Source: Fratercula arctica
Taxonomy: Eukaryota > Chordata > Aves > Charadriiformes > Alcidae
Length of the DNA stretch: 64,000 nt
Direction of reading: 5' to 3'
NCBI GenBank assembly: GCA_947846985.1
Contig: CANTUZ010000011.1
Span: forward strand, 26,351,089 to 26,415,088
Shown here: in pieces, positions 1 to 10,721 of the stretch
Layout of the letters: each line of letters opens with the position of its first letter
How positions within the stretch are numbered: position 1 is the first letter of the stretch
The notes under the pieces: generated by a model
Seen by the model: only the letters and a program-made list of their open reading frames with translations
Databases searched by the model: none
Told to the model about the DNA's origin: nothing
Position numbers and translations under genes: made by a program

Positions 1-146
1 ATAAAAAGTCAAGGGATCCATTATTTATTTTTAACGTAATTATATTAAAACAACATCCTGATAAATTCCATGCAGCTTTAGAAACTGCTGCTTGAAGGGA
101 GAACCTGTTTCCGATATTGCAGCGTTGATGGACACATCTGCCTTAC
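1..146 (-). other. CHL1 intron after the FNIII-2 first exon (partial)
   Basis: Begins with GTAAGG and runs off the window. A/T-rich, no repeat or exon seen. Confidence 0.85.
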
Positions 147-217
147 CTCCCATTTCATCACCATTTCATTTGGTTCAGAAGCTTCAACTCGGATGTTTTC
201 TGGGTTCTTGTCTGGAG
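147..217 (-). CDS. CHL1: CHL1 exon: start of FNIII-2
   Basis: Residues about 726-749, the last exon visible. Reads APDKNPENIRVEASEPN, then EMVMKWE. Human has APDRNPQNIRVQASQPKEMIIKWE. Acceptor GGTTCCAG, donor GAG|GTAAGG in phase 0, the only phase-0 border found. The following exon should begin with a Pro codon (human EPLKSMEQ) and lies to the left of position 1. Confidence 0.94.
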
Positions 218-1059
218 CTGGAACCACAGAAGTGATAAGGTTAGTTTGCACGTCCTAGGTTTTATTTGCATTTATTATTTACACGCAAAAAAAAGGATGC
301 AAAAAAACTTTTCTTATTTCCTTATTACTGAGAGTGAAAGACACCTAAACAAAAAAACGCTCATGAGATTAATTACTTGGATCAACAAAGCTGCCGTGAC
401 CGAAACACGTTGTTTATGCAGTTTTGATTCCAAAGTGCCCTTGTTGGTTGGAGCCACCAGCTAACATGAAACTGTGACTTTTGGATTTCAAAGCACCAGA
501 TGTAAGGGGATTATGAGGAAGAGATTTTTCTCCCTATGGGGATAGTAAACAGAAGGTATATCATTAGTGGGATGCACACAGCTGAAAAGCTGAGGAAGGA
601 CCTGAAATTGAAGTAATGGGGAAAGAAAAGAAAGAAAAATGCCAAGGAATGCAAATGCTGTGCTGAACAGTTGGCCTCTAAAATGACTTTCAGGGACACA
701 ACATTTTCTGTCACAGTGAGAAACGCACCGTGAATGGAGATTTTGGACAAGCTTAGCGCTGCTGAAAGGCTCCCCATGAACCCTGATCTTGTCCAGCAAC
801 TCCTTGTCCATGAAGGGCTGCAACAGGCTTTATAGGGGGCAAAATCAGCAGAGCTGAGGAAAGCGGTGTGCCGCAGGTACCCGGGTAGGAAACACCCTGC
901 CAACCGCTCGCTGTGACATCCCTGGGCTGCCACCGAGCAGCGAAAGCAGCACAACGGGCCCTGAATTCTTCACACCCCCCTGAAGCACAGGAGGGCACTG
1001 TTATTCCCAGCAAAACACTAAAACTATGAATATTGAGAAAACTAGATGGCAGTGTTTAC
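218..1059 (-). other. CHL1 intron within FNIII-1/FNIII-2 border
   Basis: 842 bp. No repeat recognised. Several overlapping minus-strand open frames (488-1013) have no family resemblance and simple or repetitive residue use; I treat them as chance. Confidence 0.8.
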
Positions 1060-1257
1060 CAGCCGGAGGTGTTGCATAGCGCAGCGAGGGTTTACTTGGC
1101 TGGCTCCTTCCCACAGCGTTCACGGATACGACGCGGAACTGGTAATTCACATAGGGGGCCAGTGACAGAAGGGCGGTGGTGTCATTCCCCAGGGCTCGGG
1201 TTAGCTCCTGCCACCTCCCCGGCTCCCACCGGTTCTCCTCAAACTCGATAATTGACT
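1060..1257 (-). CDS. CHL1: CHL1 exon: C-terminal half of FNIII-1
   Basis: Residues about 660-725. Reads ESIIEFEENRWEPGRWQEL, TRALGNDTTALLSLAPYVNYQFRV, VSVNAVGRSQPSKPS, ending ATPPA. It contains the typical FNIII features: the buried Tyr of LAPYV.YQFRV and the AVNEVGRS-like loop. NDT is a sequon not present in human. Acceptor CCCCAG, donor GTAAAC; 198 nt, phase 1 at both ends. It lies only 210 bp from the preceding exon, the shortest intron in the window. Confidence 0.95.
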
Positions 1258-1467
1258 CTGGGGCGGAAAAGAAACAAAACAAAAGAAAAAAGGCAGAGCC
1301 TGTGTAAACGGCTTATGAATAGCAAGGATGGAAATGAACTTACAACAAATTAACTGTCATAGTAAAACCGATTAAGTACGGCTGTGAGCGCGGTTTGTTT
1401 CTTCTAACAGCTGTGACGTGCCATAATGCTAAACAGTGCAAGATGATGCTACTAAAATCCTTCATAC

Positions 1468-1569
1468 CATTAACAGGGCTGTTATGACTGGCCCCGGCTT
1501 TCCAGGATAGTCGAACACTTCGGTTTTGATTTTCTGAGAGCTGAAGGTCTTCTGGCGGATCAGGAACAT
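1468..1569 (-). CDS. CHL1: CHL1 exon: N-terminal half of FNIII-1
   Basis: Residues about 626-659. Reads DVPDPPEDLQLSENQ, NRSVRLSWKAGASHNSPVN. VPDPP.NLHLSERQNRSVRL.W.AG.DHNS is the mammalian CHL1 counterpart, and NRS is a sequon. Acceptor ATTTCTCAG. The donor is GTATGA, weaker than its neighbours. 102 nt, phase 1 at both ends. Confidence 0.95.
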
Positions 1570-4500
1570 CTGAGAAATAATGAAGAAGCGTCAGGAGCAC
1601 GGCAAGCTATTTCTGTTTGTCTTGGCATTTTCCAAAGGACTGGAACAACAAGTTCAATGACGATGGTGGTAAAACATCTTTTGATTTCATAGTGGACAAA
1701 ATCAGGAAAGTGGGAATTGCTCTTAAAGATTCTTTTTATTACAGAAAACCAAGCTGAACCCTCTGGTCCTGCTTTCTCCCTTATAAATGCACTATTCTTT
1801 CTCAAGTTCATTTCCATCTACTCTCATTACCGTGCTTGCAGCAACAGATTTTTCTTTTCAAATCAACACTGAGATCTATTTAATCATTAATAGATATTGA
1901 CACTGCTCTTAGCAGAAAGTTATATTAGCACCACTTGGATTTACCCTGGTGCCAACCAGAGTGGTAGAAGGTGACTCAGCTCCGACAGTTATTGAACTTG
2001 GCCTTTTAGAGCATGAGTGAAAGGATCACATTCATTATCCCAGCCATGGGGATCTATATTAAAAGGAAACAAGAAAATTCATTACCTGCCAGCTCAACTA
2101 ATGCTGTCCAGAGAATATATCAGAGTCAGCTGGTGGTGGCTGGTGTGATAACCGCACTGCACCTCCTGGGGACAAGTGTGGGGCTATACATGCCCCGAGC
2201 ACGGCACTGCCCCGCTCCTGGCCTTGCTCACTTTTCAGGGATGTGGTCTCAGCCAGGGCTGAGGGTACCAGCACCACCGAAACAGGCTGTGCCCCCTCAC
2301 AGCCCTGGGAGACGGCAAGGAGGACACACAGCTGTAATACCATCTGGTATTCTCAACAGCATCAGAGGCAGAGGAGGTGACCTGTGGCATGCGTCAATTG
2401 CCAAATTGCCTGTAATTGAATGAACGCTTTCTCTTCCTGGAGAAGTATCTGAAGTGCACCTATAAGAAAGCTGGAGAGGGACTTTTTACAAGGGCGTGTA
2501 GTGATAGGATGAGGGGTAATGGCTTCAAACTGCAAGAGGGGAGATGTAGATTAGATATCCGGAAGAAATTTTCCACTTTGAGTGTGGTGAGACACTGGCC
2601 CACGTTGTCCAGAAAAGCTGTGGCTGTCCCATCCCTGGAGGTGTTCAAGGCCAGGCTGGATGGGGCTTAGAGCAACCTGGTCTAGTGGGAGGTGTCCCTG
2701 CCCAGGGCAGGGGGGTGGAACTAGGTGATCTTTAAGGTCCCTTCCAACTTAAACCATTCTATGATTCTATGAAATGTAGTGGATTCAGACTGACAGATGT
2801 TTACCTTCCTTGTGGCTGACTCTGACAGTTCGTAGTCCAACTATATTGGATTAGTTTGGTAAATGAAATGTATAGAGCCTGGTGTAAAAGAGTGATTTCT
2901 CACCACAGGGGGCTGATGGTAACCCCTCATGCTTCCAAACTCTCACACACACACAGAGTCCCCCTCCTTAAACATAGCGCTGGCTTTTCAAAATCTAAAA
3001 AATGTAGAGACCAAGGAAACAAGATTGCACAACTTCGGGTTTTTGACCTCCTCCTGCCCCAATGTCCCAACTACATTTTTTTTGACTGACAACGTCATTT
3101 CTTACAGGAAAAAGAGCTACCTCAACCACCAACACTGTCTCTGTCATTGTGAAAGAAATGAATTGGCTTTGTACTGAATTTTTTAAATAATAATACTGAG
3201 TTTTCTTGTTTATCTCAGGGAATATCAAAAAGTTAAAAGGTTATATTTGTGTTGGGGTTTTTGGTTTAGTTTTCTTTGCATTTCTTTCCCCTATTTCATT
3301 TGTACTTGGGAAAAATCAGGAAAGCACAGTTTAACCTACAGGCATTTTGCTGTTCTATTATTGGAGTGTCTGGTGTTAAAATTCATTATATCAATTTAAA
3401 GACGGCGATGGTGCATCTTAAAGATGCTCATCCCTCTATCATAGAACAAATACTTAGAAGTATTCCAACTGAATATTTATTTTGGTCTTAGTTGTCCATA
3501 TTCTGATGTCTCCATCTGTGCCATATTTAGTTCTTTAGCCATCTCACAAGTCTTGCACTGCAAAAAATGCCTGAATTTTCCATTTGGAAAATAACAGATA
3601 TGGTTGATCCACCAAGACCTTTCTTATACACAGTAAACAAGGGGGAAAGAGCACAAGACTGTTTTTCCTCTTCTGCAAATCACCTTTTTAAAAGGGAACA
3701 ATATGCTTCATGAAATTTTCATAACTATTGTAATGAATAGTCTACAAACATTTTGAATTGTACAGGACTAAAGAACACAATGCCATAAATAATGTGCATA
3801 GCATCTTCTTAATTTACTATTTACTGAAAAATACCATTCATTTAAAGTGTGAAAACATCTTGAAGGTCAATTGTCTTAGTTCTTCTTGCAATCACTGCCA
3901 GCAATAAATAAAAATGGAAAATGAAGCAAAACTGAAGTTAAAGGAAATTAAAATGACGCAAAAATGCCCACAAATCAGAATTTTAGCTATTGGCTGATGC
4001 ACTTAGGTACATGAGCAAAGGACATCACTCCGCAAGTTCACGCCCTTAATTTCAAGTGGTGCTTCAGGAAGGGAGGCAGGCTGTAAGGAGGCTCACACAA
4101 GGTCAAGCTTCAGACTCGGTGGGTCAAAGCTTTTCTCTGCTGCTCTTTGCCACTGGACAATAATTTATGCTCAGATTCACACATTTAACTTTCACTGTTC
4201 TTTGGAGGAGTTGGACATCTAAACACTGGCCTTACGTCTTTCTTCTTCAAAACATAGTCCAAGCGGTAATCTGTGTGCAAATCTCTAGTGAAGTGGATGG
4301 AGGACTGACCAAGGATGTCAAAGCAGAAGCAGAGCCATTCTTAATACGCTACTACACCTTCCAGCCTGGGCAAGCTCCTCCAGCCACTGTGGGTGACTCC
4401 TGAACCAAGAAAAAAGGCTGCCTTGCCTTAGGTATAACAAAGAGCTGATTAAATATAAATGAAATGCTTGCGTCGGCATCCCCATTCCAGGAGAATCAAG

Positions 4501-4666
4501 GGTAGGACCACTGAGGTTAATGAGTGAGAGGTACATTGCACCTCTGTGAAATTGGGTTATTGAGTATCTGTAACTGACTGGGCAGAGGAAGCAAATAAGC
4601 AAAAGTGCCGCAATGGCATTATGTACTGCATGGGGCTGTTTGCACCCCAGGAAAATATCCTCTTAC
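1570..4666 (-). other. CHL1 intron between Ig6 and FNIII-1
   Basis: 3.1 kb. Contains a G+C-rich patch at about 2110-2340 with no recognised identity and one CR1 fragment (2440-2771). The rest, 2772-4666, is A/T-rich single-copy sequence in which I see no further feature. The 210-bp intron at 1258-1467 is likewise empty. Confidence 0.8.
2440..2771 (+). mobile_element. CR1 LINE 3' fragment
   Basis: Matches the bird CR1 3' region in sense orientation: a 'tataagaaagctggagaggga' type start, 'ttcaaggccaggctggatggggct', 'gtccctgcccagggcag' and the terminal CATTCTATGATTCTATG. 5'-truncated, as nearly all CR1 copies are. It lies in the CHL1 intron before FNIII-1, antisense to the gene. Short open frames here are remnants of the repeat, not genes. 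Confidence 0.93.
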
Positions 4667-4791
4667 CAAGAATGATTAACTGCGATTCGGCTGTGACACT
4701 GTCCAGAGAAGTGCTAGCCACACACGTGTAAACTCCTTGGTCCTCCAGTGTCACGCTTGATATGAACAGCGTATCCCTGTCCAGAATTATC
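4667..4791 (-). CDS. CHL1: CHL1 exon: C-terminal half of Ig6
   Basis: Residues about 584-625. Reads IILDRDTLFISSVTLEDQ, then GVYTCVASTSLDSVTAES and QLIIL. The second Ig6 cysteine is in YTCVAS. The family pattern TLEDQG.Y.C.A...LDS is clear. Acceptor GCCCCGTAG, directly preceded on the sense strand by an unbroken run of 20 T. Donor GTAAGA. Phase 2 in, phase 1 out. Confidence 0.95.
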
Positions 4792-5967
4792 CTACGGGGC
4801 AAAAAAAAAAAAAAAAAAAAGGTACACACAAATAAGGAAGAGAAAAATCTGTGAGATAAGCATATGACAGACAGACACCGTTGTTCTCTGAAAAACTGTT
4901 CACAAAACCACTTGGTAACCGGACATTATGAATAACAAAATTGCACGTTAGGCCTGTTACTTTAAAATATAATTGCAGTTGTATTACGCACTGTACTGTA
5001 GACTATTATTTGTATTTTGTAGCAATTTAGCCTCCGTGGCTGGAAGTTGGCATGTCTCTCTTGGTCTGAAAAGAGCCACATTGATATGCATCGGCTGAGC
5101 GTCTGGAACATAGGATTTTGGCACACTATTAATGAGGCAAATACATGGGCTTTATGTCCGAATTTTTGAAAGGGTTGAGTAAAACTGAGCATTCCCAGCC
5201 CACTTGTGTGATGTCCAATGCACCAGGGGATGCTGGCATTAGCCCAGGCACACGGGCTCCGTTGCAGACATGGCATTTGCTTGGCGCTATCTCCCCACAC
5301 TACGTGGCCTCAGCAGGATCTTCAACCTCTCCAGCACTGCAGTATTTAGGAAACCATCTCTCTTCTGTGGTAATTAACAGAGACATCTGATTGCCCGCTG
5401 TGGGACCCTTCATATGGAATAAAGGCTGAGCTCCATCCCCTTAAGGTCAATGGAAACAAGAGGAGGGCAAAATTCAGCCTGCACTTGCAAGTCCCAAACT
5501 CATATGTGGGAAAAACACATTGCTTTTAATGTGTACGATCTTAGAGGAAGAATCCCGTAAATCTGTTTTAAATTCATTTTAACGTGACAAGGACTTTCTT
5601 TGGCCAAACAGGTATAAAGCACAGGAAAATAATAGTCCCGCTGAAGTGGAGAAACACAACCCCAGTTGACTGCACTGGGGGTAGGGCTGTATTTTTGGGC
5701 TGAACCAAGATTTATGCAATATTCTGCTGTGATGGTGAGAGAATTAATAAAAAACAAAATCATTTGCCAGCCATGGCTCAAAAGTCATATAGATGTGTTC
5801 ATATGTATATAAAATGCAGATCTATTCACATATTGCATGAAGAATTCTTGCAGACATAAATTTGCATTTCAAGCTATTAAGTCTCATGTTTATTGAAACT
5901 CGTGTTCCAGCACCATACAGCATTATTCAGCTGAGATCAAGGAAACTCTTGTTTCTTCCCTGCTTAC
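4792..5967 (-). other. CHL1 intron within Ig6
   Basis: 1.2 kb. Holds the 20-bp A tract (plus strand) beside the exon at 4791; nothing else recognised. Confidence 0.8.
4801..4820 (+). repeat. A20 homopolymer (T20 on the CHL1 sense strand) beside an acceptor
   Basis: Twenty A in a row on the plus strand. On the CHL1 strand it is T20, followed by GCCCCGTAG and the Ig6 exon at 4791, so it serves as the polypyrimidine tract of that acceptor. Confidence 0.95.
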
Positions 5968-6133
5968 CTGCCATCTTCCGTGCTCTTGACTGGCAGCTCA
6001 TCTCCATCTTTCCTCCAGGATAATTTAAAACTGTGTTTCAAGTGTGAATCATACTCAGACTGACATTTCAATAAAATTGAATGTGATTTCAAGACTCGGG
6101 GGTTCTTCGGAGTAACAACAAGTTTTGTAGCAT
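5968..6133 (-). CDS. CHL1: CHL1 exon: N-terminal half of Ig6
   Basis: Residues about 529-583. Reads DATKLVVTPKNPRVLKSHS, then LLKCQSEYDSHLKHSFKLSW, then RKDGDELPVKSTEDG. First Ig6 cysteine in LKCQS. DSHLKHS.KLSW is shared with mammalian CHL1. Mammalian CHL1 has DGEA after the tryptophan, a tetrapeptide reported as an integrin-interaction motif. Here the bases give DGDE. Acceptor CAATCAG, donor AG|GTAAGC; phase 1 in, phase 2 out. Confidence 0.96.
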
Positions 6134-7687
6134 CTGATTGATCGCAGAAAAACACTTTGATTAGGAGAGAGAGACTATTACATCAAATTTTCACCAAGCA
6201 CTTCATATATGAAAATCAACCTCAGGAGCAATGATCATGTCTTTTTTGTTATATATACAAACATTTTAAGTGAAGGATGGTTGTTTTTGAAATAGATATT
6301 TGCCAGGATTTAATTTTCTATCTTGAAAAATTCTTTTTTAGTTCACTCCAAGCCAAAGAGTGCCAGGAAAAAAAAAAAACCACTAAAAAATGTCACAGGT
6401 GAAAACCCTTGTTAGCAGACTGTCATGAAATGGATGATAAAAAAAAAGCTTAAATATGATTTTTATGTCCAATTGCCGTTTGACATAGGCTTTGGCAATG
6501 ATCCAAGAAAAATTACAAGCTTATAAAAGTCAAGTGAGAAAAAATTATTGCAATCAAGTTTGTTCTTTTAATTGACTCTAATTTGAATGCAGAAAAAGAT
6601 GAATAAGTAAGAAGAAAGCACTTGGCTGAATTTCTTTTTACAGTGAAATGTTGCTCCGTCAGAATTTCATTGTATATTTTCATGTTTATCATAACTGTAA
6701 AATTTACAAAGCAAAGGGAGTGGGTGGAAATAGAACACAAAGAGCGTTTCTTTCTCAAGTTCATCCTAGTGAACCTGCATCTGAGAGTCCTTTTAAGGAC
6801 TCTACTAATTGAGTATTTAAGGGGTTTCTTTTATTGGCAAGCCCTAAGTCCTAAGTGAATTTGTATGCAATGCACTAAGTGTAACCTGTGTGCTCAACAG
6901 AAGCTGTCCACTGCCATCACTCTGCCAGGGGGAAACCCCTCCTGCCCAAACAACCAAAGAAATCCCTTAAAACAGAACTAGAGCACAAGGTACGTATCTG
7001 AAATTTATAAGTAAACGCATTTGAGTAGGGTTTTTATTTTTGCTCTATTTACAGATATTTGTCTAGTTGATAATCAGGCAAGGGCCCACTGCAAAGCCCC
7101 TAAACCAGAGCATCCCCTAACTCAACCTGCTGTGATGTGCTTGGTGTTCACTGCAGATACTAATTTTATTTGGGATGTACCTTCTAATCAATAGGTTGAA
7201 AGTAGCTTTAGAGAAGGAGGAAGCCCGCGGCTGTGGGGGATGCAAGGGACCCTATCTGGCTCAGTGAGGACCCCACCAAGCCCATGAGCACAAGGGGGGC
7301 TCTGGGCTCCCAAGCATCAGCCAAGAACCTGCTCTGAGTGTAACAGGGACGACGGCAAGAAGGAGGGAAATTTTTTTCAAGTTAACAGATCTGGGAAGTA
7401 AACTGCAAGTTTTTTGCGGCTTATGAAGCTTCTGCAAGTGTCAAGAAGGAAGTCAATGTCATGTATGAGCATGGAGAAATCACACAGAACAATGGAGACA
7501 GTGCTAACTCCTACATCTATACGAGACCTGTGGCAATTTCAGGTCTTAGTATACATAGAATTGATACCTCACAGAATATATTTGTATCTTAGACTGAGTA
7601 TGTATTAATTACTTATTTACTGAAAATTTTTAAATATAAAACCTTAGCAGATGTCAAAGGTCTTTCTATCAATAAGTGAGACTTTAC
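6134..7687 (-). other. CHL1 intron between Ig5 and Ig6
   Basis: 1.55 kb, A/T-rich with short A runs near 6370 and 6440. No repeat, RNA gene or further exon recognised. Confidence 0.8.
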
Positions 7688-7854
7688 CTCTTATATCCAG
7701 ATTAGCAGTGATTGCTCTTTTTCCAACAGAGTTTGCAGCCCAGCACGCGTACGATCCTGAGTCGTCTTTCTTTGTTTCTTTGATCTCTAGGGTGCCATTC
7801 TTATTTAACTCATAGCGCAATGCTGAAAGTGGCTCTATGCTGTCATCCTTAGTC
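7688..7854 (-). CDS. CHL1: CHL1 exon: C-terminal half of Ig5
   Basis: Residues about 473-528. Reads TKDDSIEPLSALRYEL, KNGTLEIKETKKDDSGSYACWAAN, SVGKRAITANLDIR. The second Ig5 cysteine is in YACW, and NGT is a glycosylation sequon kept in mammals. The first third differs strongly from human CHL1, while the C-terminal half is well conserved. Acceptor TCTTTAG, donor G|GTAAAG; phase 2 in, phase 1 out. Confidence 0.95.
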
Positions 7855-9355
7855 CTAAAGAGGATTAAAATAATTATGGTTTACCTCTAGGGTTGCAGGA
7901 ACTGTTATTGCATGGTTAGCAGGTATTCCAGAGGACACAGGAATTTTGGGAACTGGTCTCAGATCTACCACTGCGTGACCAAGTCAAGATTAGCAAGCCA
8001 CTTTACCCACGTGTAGCACATCGTACAGGGATATAAGCTCCCCACAAACCAAAACCACACTGACAGCAACTAGCAAAGTCTTTAAACTAGACTGGCTGAG
8101 TCCTTAATCTATAGCTGTCATCTGCAATTTTATTGCACCTGTCAAATGCTGGGACAATCCTGTGATTTCCAAGCATATGGAACCATTTCCGGGTAAATAT
8201 GCTCTGTATGTCATCACGTTTCCACCTCAATAATGTGTCCAAACTTAAAGAGCAGCCAACATTAAACTAAGGATAGTGAAGCTCTGGCAGGATTTGGTGA
8301 TCTACAGCATGGCTTAGTTTAATGAATGTCCCAGCACTTGACTCATACAGGTACTGAGGACTTTAACGGCTGTTTTAAACCAGTTCTTCAGAGTTCTTTA
8401 AAGTGCATTTAAACACAGAATACTTATTTTACATACAGTTTTGTTACAAATTTCTAATTTTAACTCCATAGAAATAATAACTAGCACATTATTCAATATT
8501 TGGGGAACCTGTATGAACTTGTTTCACATGAAAACATCAGTTCTCAGTGGCTTACCATCTAATATCTGCTGCAGGCGAGGCAAAAATTTCACAGTGCAGG
8601 AAGGCACTGTAACCTACAACTGTGGCATAGTTCTCACCATCTGAGGTCAGAATTAAGGGAGCAATATCTGCAGAAAAGAATGCAAAATGAGCGTCACTGC
8701 GTTTCAGAACTGGGAATAGAAATACTGTCCCTGCATCATCCCCTTTTCCAGCAAAGGTCAAAGGCTCAGCCGCTTAATGGGAATTTCACTGCCTTTTGGA
8801 ACCAGTTGCACTGAGCAACTGAGCTCTCATAAGCTTCACTGACAAAGACAACGGTGGCTGACTGCTGGACATGTCAGAACATGAAACATCAATGTGCCCC
8901 AGGAGGAAAAACAGACCCGGTTCCCCTTTCTCTAGAGACCTCTTTTATTAACTGAATTCCCATCACTCCCTTTATTCAAAGAACAGGCTGAGCACCACAA
9001 CCGAAACAAGAGATTAACAATACACTTAATAATTCAAAAGCAGAGTTGTGGTCGTAATTCAGCCCCCAGTGGCTTCAGTAGATTTGAACTGAAAAGGTTT
9101 TAGCCCAACCACAACCATGCTTTAAAACAAAAAATATATCAAAGCTCATGAGCACTTACGCTAACCATATAATATTGTCCACGATAAGGCCTGTTGCATT
9201 AGTTTTGACAATATATTTTTTAAAATCTGTGCCAATGCAAAAGAAAATGACATGGTTACAATCCCCAAGCTGTTCTGAAGCATTCAATCAGCAGAATGTG
9301 ACACTGCAGTTATAGACCTTTTCTTGCTAACAGGAAAGGCCAGGAGGGTACTCAC
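7855..9355 (-). other. CHL1 introns flanking the first Ig5 exon
   Basis: Two introns of 701 bp (7855-8555) and 688 bp (8668-9355) around the exon at 8556-8667. I see no repeat or regulatory signal beyond the splice sites. Confidence 0.8.
8556..8667 (-). CDS. CHL1: CHL1 exon: N-terminal half of Ig5
   Basis: Residues about 436-472. Reads NIAPLILTSDGENYATVV, then GYSAFLHCEIFASPAADIRW. The run DGENYATVVGYSAFLHCE is identical to human CHL1 and is the most diagnostic segment for naming the gene. First Ig5 cysteine in LHCE. Acceptor TTCTGCAG, donor GTAAGC; phase 1 in, phase 2 out (split Trp codon). Confidence 0.97.
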
Positions 9356-9493
9356 TGAGGACATTCACGTTGGCGCTAGCAAGGATGGTGCCGTGCTTGT
9401 TGCTGGCTTCACACTGGTACACAGCACTGTCGTGAAGCTGAAGGTTGGTAAGGCTGATCTCCCTAGCAGAGATTCTCCCTCTGAAGGTCCTAC
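9356..9493 (-). CDS. CHL1: CHL1 exon: C-terminal half of Ig4
   Basis: Residues about 390-435. Reads SRTFRGRISAREISLTNLQL, then DSAVYQCEASNKHGTILA and SANVNVL. The second Ig4 cysteine is in YQCEASN, and the stretch from REIS to GTILA.AN is almost the mammalian sequence. Acceptor TTTCCAG, donor GTGAGT; 138 nt, phase 1 at both ends. Confidence 0.96.
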
Positions 9494-10589
9494 CTGGAAA
9501 GACCCAGACTATATCAGGAGACGGAGAAAACACCACAACTGTGGAGTTCACAGTCTCTTCTCACTGCTTGAAAGTCAAAGGCAAATTGTAGAATCATAGA
9601 AAGGTTTGGGTTGCAAGGAACCTTGAAGATCACCTAGTTCCACGCCCCCTGCCATGGGCAGGGACACCTCCCACCAGATCAGGTTGCTCAAAGCCCTGTC
9701 CAATCTGGCCTTGAACACCTCCAGGGATGGGGCAGCCACAGCTTCTCTGGGCAACCTGAGCCAGTGTCTCACCACACTCACAGTAAAGAATTTCTTCCCA
9801 ATATCTAATCTAAATCTCCTCCCTTTCAGTTTAAAACTGTCCCACCTTGTCCTATCACTCCACTCCCTGATCAAGAGTCCCTCCCCATCTTTACTGTAGG
9901 CCCCCTTTAGGGACTGCAAGGAGCTCTAAGGTGTCCCCAGAGCCTTCTCTTCTCCAGGCTCCCAACTCTCTCAGCCTGTCCTCATAGGAAAGGTGCTCCA
10001 GCCCTCTTACCATCTTCGTGACCCTCCTCTGGACTCACTCCAACAGGAAAGCACATATTCAGGATCAAACTAGGACCCTGCTCAACAGCCAAGGAGCAAG
10101 TTGCAGAGCACTGCCTTTGTCTGTAGTCCCACGGCCTAAAGAAAGTGCTCTAGAGCACCAATTTCCAGGAAAATCCCCACATAGACTTTTTAAAATAGTA
10201 GTAATCATACTGCTACACCAGGGAGCAGGGCCTGTGCTCCTCAGCCACGCAGTCACTTGTGCTTATTCAGGAGCATGAAGAAAGACCAAGATGAACATGA
10301 ATATAAGCTACCCAGATCCCCAGAAGATGTAAGCACTATGGGGTGAGGCAGAGGCAGTAACTCACAGGTACCACCACTCCACAGCCCTGCAGATTTCACC
10401 CATTTAAACATTATTTTTATTTCTGAAATAAATTATTTATTTATTTATAAAATTAATTCATGTCTAAATAGACGCCAAACCAGCCATCATCCATCCCATT
10501 AGGATCTGTGTGTTCCCTCTAACTGGGTGCAACACAGGCACATCCCACCCGGCTACCACCTAAAGGAGGAGTTTGGACCTTGTACTTAC
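9494..10589 (-). other. CHL1 intron within Ig4
   Basis: 1.1 kb, nearly half of it a CR1 copy (9589-10046). A short run of TTTA/AAAT repeats lies near 10425-10455. Confidence 0.85.
9589..10046 (-). mobile_element. CR1 LINE 3' fragment
   Basis: Begins with the reversed CR1 end (TAGAATCATAGAAAGGTTTGGG) and continues through 'gccatgggcagggacacctcccacc', 'ggccttgaacacctccagggat' and 'ctcagcctgtcctcata' to 'ctctggactcactccaacag'. 5'-truncated. Same orientation as CHL1, within the Ig4 intron. Confidence 0.94.
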
Positions 10590-10721
10590 TATCGATGGGC
10601 ATCCCGTTGAGTTTCCACTGAATGGTTGGCTCTGGGTTGCCAATTGCTTCGCACAGCAGCACAAGATTTGTTCCTACGCTGTAAACACCACCTTCGGGCT
10701 CCTTTATCCACCGAGGAGGCT
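10590..10721 (-). CDS. CHL1: CHL1 exon: N-terminal half of Ig4
   Basis: Residues about 346-389. Reads EPPRWIKEPEGGVYSVGTN, then LVLLCEAIGNPEPTIQWKLNGMPID. It includes the first Ig4 cysteine (LLCEA) and the core tryptophan (IQW). Acceptor TTTACAG, donor GTAAGT; 132 nt, phase 1 at both ends. Confidence 0.95.

Noticed and set aside
9575..9919. Open frames in both directions with peptides like 'NTSRDGAATAS' and 'VRHWLRLPREAVAA' (also at 2416-2670, 39432-39738, 59817-60092)
   Set aside because: Recurring translated shadows of CR1 3' ends, not genes.
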